From: Kmv42 sp040757455
GTDB lineage: Bacteria; Nitrospirota; Thermodesulfovibrionia; Thermodesulfovibrionales; SM23-35
Assembly: GCA_040757455.1 (NCBI GenBank)
Contig: JBFLXE010000011.1
Coordinates: 1-30,694 of the forward strand
Direction: 5' to 3'
Length of the DNA: 30,694 bases
Shown: positions 1-6,934 of the stretch, piece by piece
Numbering within the stretch: position 1 is the first letter of the stretch
How the letters are laid out: each line of letters begins with the position of its first letter
Notes under the pieces: model-generated
Told to the model about the DNA's origin: nothing
Database searches by the model: none
Seen by the model: the letters and a program-made list of their open reading frames with translations, nothing else
Program-made: the position numbers and the translations under genes

Positions 1-1
1 G

Positions 2-2251
2 AATAAAAAAGAAAGTTCTACCAAAGAAAAATACTACAATATAAGAAGGGCTATTATCGTTTTAGGCATTCTATTGATAGTACTACTCTTAAGTGCCCTG
101 TATCTGGGCATGGTCTCTGCAAAACATATGAAAGAAATTATCCGTGAGGATTTTAACAACCAGCAATTGGTATTAGCCAGGTATGCTGCAAATCGGATAG
201 AAAACGGTCTGGATTTCGTTAAGAGGGAGCTTTCGCTATTAAGTTTTTCTCCATCCATTCAGTATCTGGAGGTATCCTGGGCCAACAGGATGAACACCAC
301 TTTATCCGGCATCAAGGAGGAAGGGGTAATAGAGATAAGACTTGTAGACAATAAGGGAGGGACAGTCTATATCGTTGATAATCTGGGGACCCCCCGGATA
401 ATAAAAGGTGATTTTCGAGATACAGAATATTTTAAATGGGCTTTTCTAAAGGAAAATAAAAATAGAATTTATGTGGGTGAGATTACGAGGGATAACGAGC
501 GATATCCCGAAAAACTTATTATGAGCTTAGCTACACCCATTTATGAGGAATCTGTTGATGAGGCTCATCCATTGCCTGCCGGTCGTTTCTCTGGAGTTCT
601 TCTATTCATAATAGATGTTACTCACTTAGCCAGAGAGAATATCAGAGATATTAAATCAGGGAAGACTGGATATGCCTGGGCTATAGATAACAAGGGTGTA
701 TTTTTATACCATCCCAAAAAGGACTTCATCGGAGAAGATGCCTTTAAGGCACGTGCTACCAGAAAACCCAAGATTTCCTTCGACCAGATTAACGAAATTC
801 AAAAAGAAAAGATGCTTAAAGGTGAAGAAGGAACCGGGTGGTATACCTCCGGCTGGCACAGGGATATAGAAACCGAGATGAAAAAATTGATAGCTTATGC
901 GCCCGTGTATCTGACCTCTGGACGCGATCGCAACTGGTCGATAGCTGTGGTAGCGCCCATGAGCGAGGTTGAAGTGCCAATACATTTTATTTATACACGC
1001 CAATTTTATATTCAGGGTGTCATTATCTTTGTCATTATTTTTGGTAGCGTATATGTAATAAACTTTGAAAGACGCTGGGCCAAGACACTGGAAGAAGAGG
1101 TAACAAAGAAAACAGAAGATCTGAAAAAGTCACTCGACAAACTGGAAAAATCAGAAGAGAAATACAGAACCCTCGTAGAAAGTGCAGAGGACTTAATCTT
1201 TACCGTTAATGAAGAAGGACAGTACCTATCTATGAATAGATGTGCCGCGCGTTTCTTTGGAGGACATACGGATGATCTAATCGGCAAAAATATGCATGAT
1301 CTTTTTTCCAGAGAGAGTGCCGAATTGCAGATGGGCTTTCTCAGGCGGGTGTTCAACACGGGAAAGAGCGTAAATGTAAAATATCCGGTAGAAATTGGGA
1401 AAAGTGAGTATTGGCTTACCAGCAACTTCGTGGGTCTTAAGAATGAAAACGATAAGGTATTTGCTGTTCTCGGGATTTCAAGGGATATTACAGAGAGAAA
1501 GAAGATTGAAGATGAACAGATGTACAATACAGAAAGACTGGCTTCTCTGGGAAAGTTGACTGCCGGTGTTGCCCATGAGCTTAATAACCCGGTGGCAATA
1601 ATCCTCGGTTTTGCCGATGGTCTCCTGGAGAGGGTTGAACCCAACAGCAAGGAATATGAAATGCTTAAAGCCATAGAAAGGCAGGCACTAAATAGTAAAA
1701 GGATTGTTGAAAACCTTTTGGGCTTTGCCAGATATCCAGAGAAAACTGAATATTGTGCCGATGTCAATGAAAGCCTTGAAAGTGTGGTTTCTGTGGTTGA
1801 GAATATCCTCATTACAAAAAAGATCACGTTAGAGAAGAACCTTGCAGAAGATTTACCAAGAGTGAGGGGAGACGCGGGCCATTTACAGCAGGTCTTTATG
1901 AATTTAATCACCAACGCAGCTGCTGCAATGGAAAGAGGAGGGGTTTTGACTATTTCTACCAAACTTAATGAGCCTAGTAACAGAGTAGAGATATTTTTCA
2001 AAGATACAGGACATGGTATTAAAAAGGAATACAGGGACAAGATATTCGAGGCCTTTTTTACCACAAAGAAGGTAGGAGAGGGAACGGGGTTGGGACTTTC
2101 TGTCTGTCATGGTATAGTGACCAGGTATGGTGGAGAAATAACCTTTGAGACAGTGGCTGAGGAGGAGGACAGGGAGAGGAAAGGCACTACCTTTACTGTT
2201 TCTCTACATGTTGTTCCTTCAGAAGTTGAAAAATGCTATGGTGAAACCTGA
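2..2251 (+). CDS. Membrane sensor histidine kinase (Cache-PAS-HisKA-HATPase), 5' partial
   Basis: The reading frame is open to the left edge of the window, and the first membrane helix (about 47-115) begins before the first usable start (TTG at 74), so the true start probably lies outside. Order of parts: transmembrane helix 1; a large extracytoplasmic domain of double-Cache type (about 125-1000); transmembrane helix 2 (about 1010-1066); a short coiled coil; a PAS domain (about 1165-1500); HisKA with phosphoacceptor His at 1574-1576 in an HELNNP motif; and an HATPase domain with N box (from about 1879), DTGHGI (from 2003) and GTGLGL (from 2081). Cache domains usually bind small extracellular ligands; the ligand here is unknown. 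The single-domain regulator at 2511 is the nearest possible partner on the same strand, but 259 nt of structured DNA separate them. Family assignment is firm; pairing is inferred. Confidence 0.93.
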   Translation, partial: NKKESSTKEKYYNIRRAIIVLGILLIVLLLSALYLGMVSAKHMKEIIREDFNNQQLVLARYAANRIENGLDFVKRELSLLSFSPSIQYLEVSWANRMNTTLSGIKEEGVIEIRLVDNKGGTVYIVDNLGTPRIIKGDFRDTEYFKWAFLKENKNRIYVGEITRDNERYPEKLIMSLATPIYEESVDEAHPLPAGRFSGVLLFIIDVTHLARENIRDIKSGKTGYAWAIDNKGVFLYHPKKDFIGEDAFKARATRKPKISFDQINEIQKEKMLKGEEGTGWYTSGWHRDIETEMKKLIAYAPVYLTSGRDRNWSIAVVAPMSEVEVPIHFIYTRQFYIQGVIIFVIIFGSVYVINFERRWAKTLEEEVTKKTEDLKKSLDKLEKSEEKYRTLVESAEDLIFTVNEEGQYLSMNRCAARFFGGHTDDLIGKNMHDLFSRESAELQMGFLRRVFNTGKSVNVKYPVEIGKSEYWLTSNFVGLKNENDKVFAVLGISRDITERKKIEDEQMYNTERLASLGKLTAGVAHELNNPVAIILGFADGLLERVEPNSKEYEMLKAIERQALNSKRIVENLLGFARYPEKTEYCADVNESLESVVSVVENILITKKITLEKNLAEDLPRVRGDAGHLQQVFMNLITNAAAAMERGGVLTISTKLNEPSNRVEIFFKDTGHGIKKEYRDKIFEAFFTTKKVGEGTGLGLSVCHGIVTRYGGEITFETVAEEEDRERKGTTFTVSLHVVPSEVEKCYGET

Positions 2252-2295
2252 TTTAATCCGGATAATGCAGATATTTACAATTCATGGTGCATACA

Positions 2296-2427
2296 GGCAG
2301 GACATAAGTATTCTCGCTCATTCTCTTCCCGATAAGATCGGGACTCCGAGGCTTTTGCCTCCTTATATCGGAAATATTCTCATAAGGAATATCAGCAAAA
2401 AATCCGCTCAAATACTTATGCCCTGCC
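2296..2427. repeat. Multi-branched imperfect palindrome (cloverleaf-like)
   Basis: The outer arms are 17 bp and pair with one mismatch (2296-2312 with 2411-2427). Between them lie three further hairpins: CCCGAT/ATCGGG (2328-2342), GAGGC-TTTT-GCCTC (2348-2361) and ATATTC/GAATAT (2374-2392). The whole fits in the gap between the kinase and the response regulator. It could be a small non-autonomous mobile element, a structured RNA or an mRNA-processing site. I see no target-site duplication next to the arms. Confidence 0.6.
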
Positions 2428-2481
2428 TTTTCCGCCACAGTCGCCTGCGGCTACAATGGTTTTATAATGAACTTTGCGTAA

Positions 2482-2499
2482 TTCAGGTGTTTACCTGAA
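2482..2499 (+). promoter_or_regulatory. Hairpin directly upstream of the response-regulator ribosome binding site
   Basis: TTCAGGT (2482-2488), a GTTT loop and ACCTGAA (2493-2499) form a perfect 7-bp stem ending where the GGGGAGG Shine-Dalgarno (2500-2506) begins. A TATAAT at 2463-2468 could be the -10 of a separate promoter, but no good -35 is visible. Confidence 0.4.
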
Positions 2500-2510
2500 G
2501 GGGAGGTAAG

Positions 2511-2915
2511 ATGGCAGAGATTTTAATTGTGGACGATGAAGTGGATATGCTCGCCCTTCTTGCTATGATCATTACAGAAAAGACCAATCACAGGGCAACA
2601 ACCACTAATAATCCTTTAGAGATACCCAAGTTGATTAAAGAAGGGGCCTTCGATTTACTGATTGCTGATCTCAAGATGCCGGGTATGGGTGGCATAGAAC
2701 TTATCGATGAGGTTAGAAAAATAGATAAATCTATCCCTATACTTATTATTACCGCATATGGCTCTATAGAATCGGCAGAAGAGGCTATTCATAAAGGTGC
2801 CTATGATTACATCACCAAGCCCTTCCGTAAAGAGCAGATACTGATTGCTATCAATAGGGCCTTAGAATGGAAAGAGATGAAAAGGGAGATTGATTATTTG
2901 AAAGGGGGAAAATAA
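2511..2915 (+). CDS. Single-domain response regulator (CheY-like receiver)
   Basis: The product is 134 residues and consists of one receiver domain with no output domain. The acidic pair D8/D9, phosphoacceptor D53, T81 and K103 (ITKPF) are all present, so it should be phosphorylated on Asp53. The sequence resembles the receivers of NtrC-type regulators, followed by a short charged C-terminal helix. The start ATG has a strong Shine-Dalgarno (GGGGAGG, 2500-2506). It lies downstream of the Cache-PAS kinase and upstream of a PilZ protein, so it may act as a phospho-relay or protein-interaction switch. Its output partner is not visible. Confidence 0.92.
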   Translation: MAEILIVDDEVDMLALLAMIITEKTNHRATTTNNPLEIPKLIKEGAFDLLIADLKMPGMGGIELIDEVRKIDKSIPILIITAYGSIESAEEAIHKGAYDYITKPFRKEQILIAINRALEWKEMKREIDYLKGGK

Positions 2916-2930
2916 AGTCGATTGTTTCAA

Positions 2931-2978
2931 GTTTTTTGTCATTCCCGACGCGCTTCGCTTGCGGGAATGAGAAAAAAC
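2931..2978. repeat. Short inverted repeat of the CATTCCCG...CGGGAATG type
   Basis: Arms 2931-2947 and 2962-2978 pair over 17 bp with one mismatch and carry T and A tracts at their outer ends. The loop contains GCG-CTT-CGC. It lies 15 bp after the response-regulator stop. The shape suits both a dispersed REP-like repeat and a bidirectional terminator. Confidence 0.6.
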
Positions 2979-3130
2979 CATACTTTATGGCTGTAAGTAG
3001 CTACAGAGAACAAACAGATGTAATAGGGATTATGAGTTCAGAAGCACTATGGGTTTCTTGAGGTTTTTAAATGAATTCATTTAATATGTTTAAAAGGGAG
3101 ATAATTTCAGAAGAAGTTCCCAAACAATAA

Positions 3131-3234
3131 CGCAGTCATAGCAGGACCACTAACTGCACAAGCTGGTAAAGTTAAACGTTTGACTTTATAGAAAGCAAAT
3201 GCTAATTTAGAACAGAGTTAGCTGCATTCTTTTT
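3131..3234 (+). promoter_or_regulatory. Possible structured leader ending in a terminator-like hairpin, before the PilZ gene
   Basis: Within the 326-nt gap 2916-3241 the last 110 nt are rich in pairing. GCAGT (3132-3136) can pair with ACTGC (3153-3157). There is a near-perfect palindrome AAAGTTAAACGTTTGACTTT (3168-3187) and a hairpin GCTAA/TTAGC (3201-3222) followed by a T run (3230-3234) only 8 nt before the PilZ start. It resembles an attenuator. I could not match it to a c-di-GMP riboswitch consensus from memory. The rest of the gap (2979-3130) shows nothing I can name. Confidence 0.25.
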
Positions 3235-3241
3235 ATTAGGT

Positions 3242-3553
3242 ATGTATGCTGTTAATATGACTGACGAATTCAGACGAAAATATGCGCGTAAATACCATGT
3301 CAACTTTGTAAGATATTATCTAAACGTGTTAGAGATGGGAAAAACAAAGGAAGTTTACGGCTTAGGGGTTTCAGTTGATATAAGTGCTCGAGGACTTGGC
3401 CTGATAACACAATATCCACTCGAGGTAGGACATTTTCTGCTCTTTGAAGATGAGAATATGATAAATAATATTACAGCAAAGGCTTCAGTTGTAAGATGGA
3501 CGCAAGAAATCGAAGATAAAACATTCCGGGTGGGATTGGAGTTTGTTGAGTGA
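3242..3553 (+). CDS. PilZ-domain protein, putative c-di-GMP receptor
   Basis: This 103-residue protein is essentially one PilZ domain. It has the two c-di-GMP binding signatures: an R-x3-R stretch near the N-terminus (R12 to R16) and D46-I-S48-A-R-G51, the D/N-x-S-x-x-G motif. The C-terminal half reads as the expected beta-barrel strands (RVGLEF at the end). No convincing Shine-Dalgarno precedes the ATG at 3242; the ATG at 3257 is an alternative and would not remove the motifs. The gene converges on the minus-strand regulator at 3575. PilZ proteins usually control motility, polysaccharide synthesis or transcription through partners; none is identifiable nearby. Confidence 0.85.
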   Translation: MYAVNMTDEFRRKYARKYHVNFVRYYLNVLEMGKTKEVYGLGVSVDISARGLGLITQYPLEVGHFLLFEDENMINNITAKASVVRWTQEIEDKTFRVGLEFVE

Positions 3554-3580
3554 CCCTATTGTTTATAATGAGGGTTACTC
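3548..3580. terminator. Bidirectional hairpin between convergent genes
   Basis: GAGTGACCCT (3548-3557) pairs with AGGGTTACTC (3571-3580) with one G-U-compatible mismatch, around a 13-nt loop. It covers the stop codons of both converging genes (PilZ at 3551-3553, regulator at 3575-3577). There is no long T run, so termination is inferred from position and stem. Confidence 0.45.
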
Positions 3581-4936
3581 TCCTTCAATTCCGTATTTCT
3601 TCAACTTCCTCCAGAGGGACACCCTGTCAATTCTGAGTATCTGTGCAGCAACTGTTTTGTTCCCTCCAACTTCTTTTAAAACCCAGTTTATGTATGACTT
3701 TTCCTGCTCCTCGAGGGACGGGAATTTGCCCTCCTTTTTTCTGAAGGTTCTTATGCTTAATTCCCTGAGGTCTTCAGGAAGATGGGCTACCTCTATGGAG
3801 TCTCCGCTGGAAAGGGCTATGCCCCTTTCAATGATATTCTCCAGCTCCCTGATATTTCCTGGGAAATCATAGTTTACCAGAATAGCTATTACATCAGGGG
3901 ATATCTCTCTGATATCCTTTTTCATGAGTAATGCATATTTTTTCAGAAAATAATAGCTTAAAAGTGGTATGTCATCTTTTCTTTCAGAAAGGGGCGGTAT
4001 ATGCAGTGAAACCACGTTTAATCTGAAATAAAGATCCTGTCTGAAGCCTCCGCTTTTTACTGCATCCTGTATATCTCTATTGGTTGCAGCAATAAACCTG
4101 ACGTCCACTTTTAAAGGTTCTGTGCCTCCTACTCTCAAAACCTCTTTTTCCTGAATAACCCTCAAAAGTTTTACCTGCATGGAAGATGGCATTTCCGTTA
4201 TTTCATCAAGAAAGAGAGTCCCTTTCGAGGCCATCTCTATTAACCCCTTTTTCATTGTTATTGCACCAGTAAATGCACCCCTTTCGTGTCCGAAAAGTTC
4301 GCTCGATAGAAGTTCCTCTGTAAAGGCACCGCAGTTTATAGCGAGAAATGGTCCCTCAGCACGTTCGCTATTATAATGTATAAATCTCGCAAACAATTCT
4401 TTGCCTGTTCCACTCTCACCGCTTATAATGACATTACACTCTGTCGGTGCTATCTGTCTTGCTGTTTCAAGGAGCCTTTGCATATTTACATCCTGAGTAA
4501 TTATTTTTACCTTTCCCTGATATTTTTCTATCTGCTCCCTGAGCTCTATGTTTTCCCTTTTCAGCCTTACCTTTTCAACAGCTTCCTTGACAACTTTTCT
4601 TACCTCCTCCAGTTTAAAAGGCTTGGCAACATAATAAAATGCGCCATGTTTCATAGTGTCAACAGCAGACTCAAGAGTTGCATAACCTGTTATTATTATT
4701 ACCTCTGTGTCAGGGTAAAGCTCACGGCATTTTTTCAGTATCTGCATTCCATCTACTTTCTCCATCTTTAAATCTGTAAGAACAACATCAAATTGTTGTT
4801 CTTCAAGAAGCCTGAGGGCGATTGGTCCGCTTTCTGTGCCGGTAACCTCATAGCCCTCCTTTCTCATTACGTGCTCAAGGTTTTTAAGGGCCACCTTTTC
4901 ATCATCAGCAATTAATATCCTTGCTATGCCTTGCAT
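3575..4936 (-). CDS. NtrC-family sigma-54-dependent response regulator
   Basis: The protein has 453 residues in the usual three-domain layout. The receiver (about 1-120) has D11/D12, phosphoacceptor D55, T83 and K105. The AAA+ sigma-54 interaction domain (about 145-385) has Walker A GESGTGKE (173-180), the sigma-54 contact loop GAFTGA (220-225) and a Walker B ending LFLDE (241-245). The C-terminal Fis-type helix-turn-helix is at about 425-449. It should bind enhancer DNA and drive sigma-54 RNA polymerase when phosphorylated. It is the last gene of a two-gene operon: the kinase gene ends 2 nt upstream of its start. Sigma-54 promoters with shared upstream motifs at 6690 and 9138 are its most plausible targets (inference). 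Its receiver closely resembles the one inside the Lon-like protease at 6935, with common stretches such as RKE-Y and MEKV-G. Confidence 0.96.
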   Translation of the reverse strand: MQGIARILIADDEKVALKNLEHVMRKEGYEVTGTESGPIALRLLEEQQFDVVLTDLKMEKVDGMQILKKCRELYPDTEVIIITGYATLESAVDTMKHGAFYYVAKPFKLEEVRKVVKEAVEKVRLKRENIELREQIEKYQGKVKIITQDVNMQRLLETARQIAPTECNVIISGESGTGKELFARFIHYNSERAEGPFLAINCGAFTEELLSSELFGHERGAFTGAITMKKGLIEMASKGTLFLDEITEMPSSMQVKLLRVIQEKEVLRVGGTEPLKVDVRFIAATNRDIQDAVKSGGFRQDLYFRLNVVSLHIPPLSERKDDIPLLSYYFLKKYALLMKKDIREISPDVIAILVNYDFPGNIRELENIIERGIALSSGDSIEVAHLPEDLRELSIRTFRKKEGKFPSLEEQEKSYINWVLKEVGGNKTVAAQILRIDRVSLWRKLKKYGIEGE

Positions 4937-4938
4937 TT

Positions 4939-6468
4939 TTAAGCCTTCTTCATCGGTAATCTTATTAAAAATGAAGTTCCTTTCCCGACTTCACTGTAAA
5001 CACCAATACAGCCGTCATTCTCTTCAATAATCTCCTCAACAACATAAAGTCCGAGACCCGAGCCCTTTTTGATATCGAGTCTGGACTCAGAGTCTTTTTC
5101 AACATCTTTTGTGGTGAAAAAGGGATCAAATATCTTTGGCAGAATATCTGGCGGTATGCCCGCGCCTGTGTCTTTTATCTCAATATCTATAGTATCCCTG
5201 CCAACAGGGCATTCACCAGTACATATATCACGGTATTTTGCATAGTCGCAACCCTTTTCTTTCTCTGCTTCTTTTTCCTTTACAAAATGTTTTTGCGCCA
5301 TGACGGACACCTTCCCTTCATCTGCAATAGATTCCATAGCGTTTTTTAGCAGATTTAAAAATGCTTGCTGAATCCTTTGTTTGTCCGCAAAAATGTATAT
5401 ATCATCCGGTATATCCATAGTAATTTCAATCCCTGCTGGTATATCACCCTTAAGAAAAAGATTTGTCTCTTCGAAAAGTTTTTTGAGTGGCAGGATCTCC
5501 TTTTTGAATTCTCTGTGCCTTGAGAATTCTAACAGAGAACGGACAATATCCCTTGCTCTATCCGTTTGCGTAACAATCTGTGAGAGCAGTTCTTTTTTAA
5601 ACTCTACGTCAGTATCTTCAAGCTCTTCAGTGAGTATCTCGCAGGATGATGATATGTTTGACAGTGGGTTATTCAGCTCATGGGCAACCCCTGATAGAAG
5701 TGTACCCAGAGATGCGAGCTTTTCTCTCTGGATAAGGTGTTTCTGTCTGAACTCCAGTTCATTAAGCATTTTGTTGAATGCATCTGTTAGAGAGACGATC
5801 TCTCTATCTTTCGAATTAATTAATACTGTTCTGAGTTTTCCTTTTTCTATTAGTTTCATCTGCTCCTCTAAGGATTGAAGAGGTTTTACCACCATTCTTG
5901 ACAGGAGCTGACCTATTACGATTCCTGCAAAGGACAGAAAGACAATTAAAAATACAAGAGTCCTCTGAGTTTTGATAAGTAATGCCTGGAGCCTTTTTCG
6001 TTCAGTTTTTGAGACATCCTCAGCAATCGTTACGATTTCTTTTCCCAGTATCCTTATTTCCTCCTCCTCCAAATCTAAACGCTTGTCAGAGTTATTCTTA
6101 CTATCCACTGCGAATTGAGTCATCAAAAGTTTATATTTTTTTAAACGCTCCCTTATCGAATCCATCTGGCTGGCGATTGAAAGTCTTTTATATTCATCGA
6201 TATTCTGATCGAGTATCCCAAGAGCCTTGCTTACATAACTCATATTTTCCTGGTAATCATCATTCTGTTGATAGAGGAAAAAATTCTTTTCGAACCGTCT
6301 TATTTCAAGAGTGGTGTCGAAAAAATCAGAAATGACCCCTCCAAATTGAACCTTTTTCTCCATATACCAGAGCTCGGTAAGGGTAAAAACAGATATTAAA
6401 ATAAGTACAACTACACCGGCATAATAACCGAGCATAATCTTTTGTCTGATACTTGGGAATTTAAACAT
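4939..6468 (-). CDS. Membrane sensor histidine kinase, HAMP type, with a cysteine-containing insert in the catalytic domain
   Basis: The protein has 509 residues: transmembrane helix 1 (about 11-34), an extracytoplasmic helical sensor region containing an RRFEKNFFLY stretch (57-66), transmembrane helix 2 (about 170-188), HAMP (about 189-241), HisKA with H263 in HELNNP, and an HATPase domain with N box around N372-N376, DTGAGI (433-438) and a GSGLGL box. Between the N box and DTGAGI there is an extra segment of about 30 residues, rich in Lys/Glu and holding Cys407, Cys416 and Cys420, which standard HATPase domains lack. The cognate regulator follows after 2 nt. The divergent Lon-like gene and the USP/TSUP operon downstream look like the output of this system. 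The signal is unknown; the cysteines make redox or metal sensing possible but unproven. Confidence 0.95.
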   Translation of the reverse strand: MFKFPSIRQKIMLGYYAGVVVLILISVFTLTELWYMEKKVQFGGVISDFFDTTLEIRRFEKNFFLYQQNDDYQENMSYVSKALGILDQNIDEYKRLSIASQMDSIRERLKKYKLLMTQFAVDSKNNSDKRLDLEEEEIRILGKEIVTIAEDVSKTERKRLQALLIKTQRTLVFLIVFLSFAGIVIGQLLSRMVVKPLQSLEEQMKLIEKGKLRTVLINSKDREIVSLTDAFNKMLNELEFRQKHLIQREKLASLGTLLSGVAHELNNPLSNISSSCEILTEELEDTDVEFKKELLSQIVTQTDRARDIVRSLLEFSRHREFKKEILPLKKLFEETNLFLKGDIPAGIEITMDIPDDIYIFADKQRIQQAFLNLLKNAMESIADEGKVSVMAQKHFVKEKEAEKEKGCDYAKYRDICTGECPVGRDTIDIEIKDTGAGIPPDILPKIFDPFFTTKDVEKDSESRLDIKKGSGLGLYVVEEIIEENDGCIGVYSEVGKGTSFLIRLPMKKA

Positions 6469-6518
6469 AATTTATTTTACAAATTATTATTGCAAAAAGC
6501 AATATCACATGATTTATT

Positions 6519-6615
6519 TGCAACATTAAATGATATTGATGGTGGTCCCCATTATATTCGTCTAAACACGCATCATAAATCAAAGATAAATTTTTCTGTT
6601 GAATTATGCAACATT
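6519..6615 (+). promoter_or_regulatory. Pair of TGCAACATT motifs, candidate enhancer sites for the sigma-54 promoter at 6690
   Basis: TGCAACATT occurs at 6519-6527 and 6607-6615, with starts 88 bp apart, in the divergent gap between the kinase and the small-protein/Lon operon. The second copy starts 83 bp upstream of the -24 element. The same core occurs twice, also 88 bp apart, before the sigma-54 promoter at 9138. Binding by the NtrC-type regulator is inferred. A separate ATTGC-AAAAA-GCAAT inverted repeat lies at 6489-6503. Confidence 0.5.
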
Positions 6616-6689
6616 TTAATGTTTTTACAGAGGACCCCCAAAAGTCTAAAAATGTAGAAAAAACATAAAGTTAGAAGAATAAAGGGGCC

Positions 6690-6705
6690 TGGCATGAAAA
6701 TTGTT
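6690..6705 (+). promoter_or_regulatory. Sigma-54 (-24/-12) promoter of the small-protein/Lon-like operon
   Basis: TGGCATGAAAATTGTT matches the consensus TGGCACGNNNNTTGCW at every defined position except two, with correct GG-to-G spacing. Transcription would start near 6716, giving a short leader that contains the AAGGAGG ribosome binding site (6722-6728). Confidence 0.75.
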
Positions 6706-6738
6706 TTAATTGAAAGATAAAAAGGAGGTGTGCGAAAG

Positions 6739-6918
6739 ATGAAAAAGCTAATAAGAAAATTGGAAAGACTCTTTGCAGCAGCGGCCTTTGCAGAAGCAGC
6801 CGAATTTGATACTGCAAGGGAAATCCTCAGGGAGGAAAAGAGACCGCGGAAGGCAGAGCGCGTAACCCCTGCTGCAAGACCAAGAAAAGAATTAAGGGCA
6901 CCCGGGATAAAGAGGTAA
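6739..6918 (+). CDS. Small basic protein sharing an N-terminal module with the USP-like protein at 9197
   Basis: The product is 59 residues from the ATG at 6739. An in-frame GTG at 6730 sits only 1 nt after the Shine-Dalgarno (AGGAGG, 6723-6728), so ATG with 10-nt spacing is preferred. Residues 1-33 form a predicted helical segment with an FAEAAEFDTAREIL core; the 158-residue protein at 9197 has nearly the same segment (FAEAGEFETAREIL). The rest is an Arg/Lys/Pro-rich tail with no known domain. It is the first gene behind the sigma-54 promoter and lies 16 nt before the Lon-like protease, so a role as substrate, adaptor or regulator of that protease is possible. I do not recognise a named family. 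Confidence 0.75.
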   Translation: MKKLIRKLERLFAAAAFAEAAEFDTAREILREEKRPRKAERVTPAARPRKELRAPGIKR

Positions 6919-6934
6919 AAACACTAAAGTAAAA

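Noticed and set aside
2145..2498. 117-residue frame overlapping the end of the first kinase
   Set aside because: It overlaps the kinase catalytic domain and the palindromic element, has no domain pattern and no ribosome binding site; it is a shadow frame.
3131..3234. Classification of the PilZ leader as a c-di-GMP riboswitch
   Set aside because: The conserved core expected for the class I motif is not present as I remember it, so only a generic structured leader is reported.
6489..6503. ATTGC-AAAAA-GCAAT as the enhancer site of the NtrC-type regulator
   Set aside because: It occurs only once and is not found before the second sigma-54 promoter, unlike the TGCAACATT pair.
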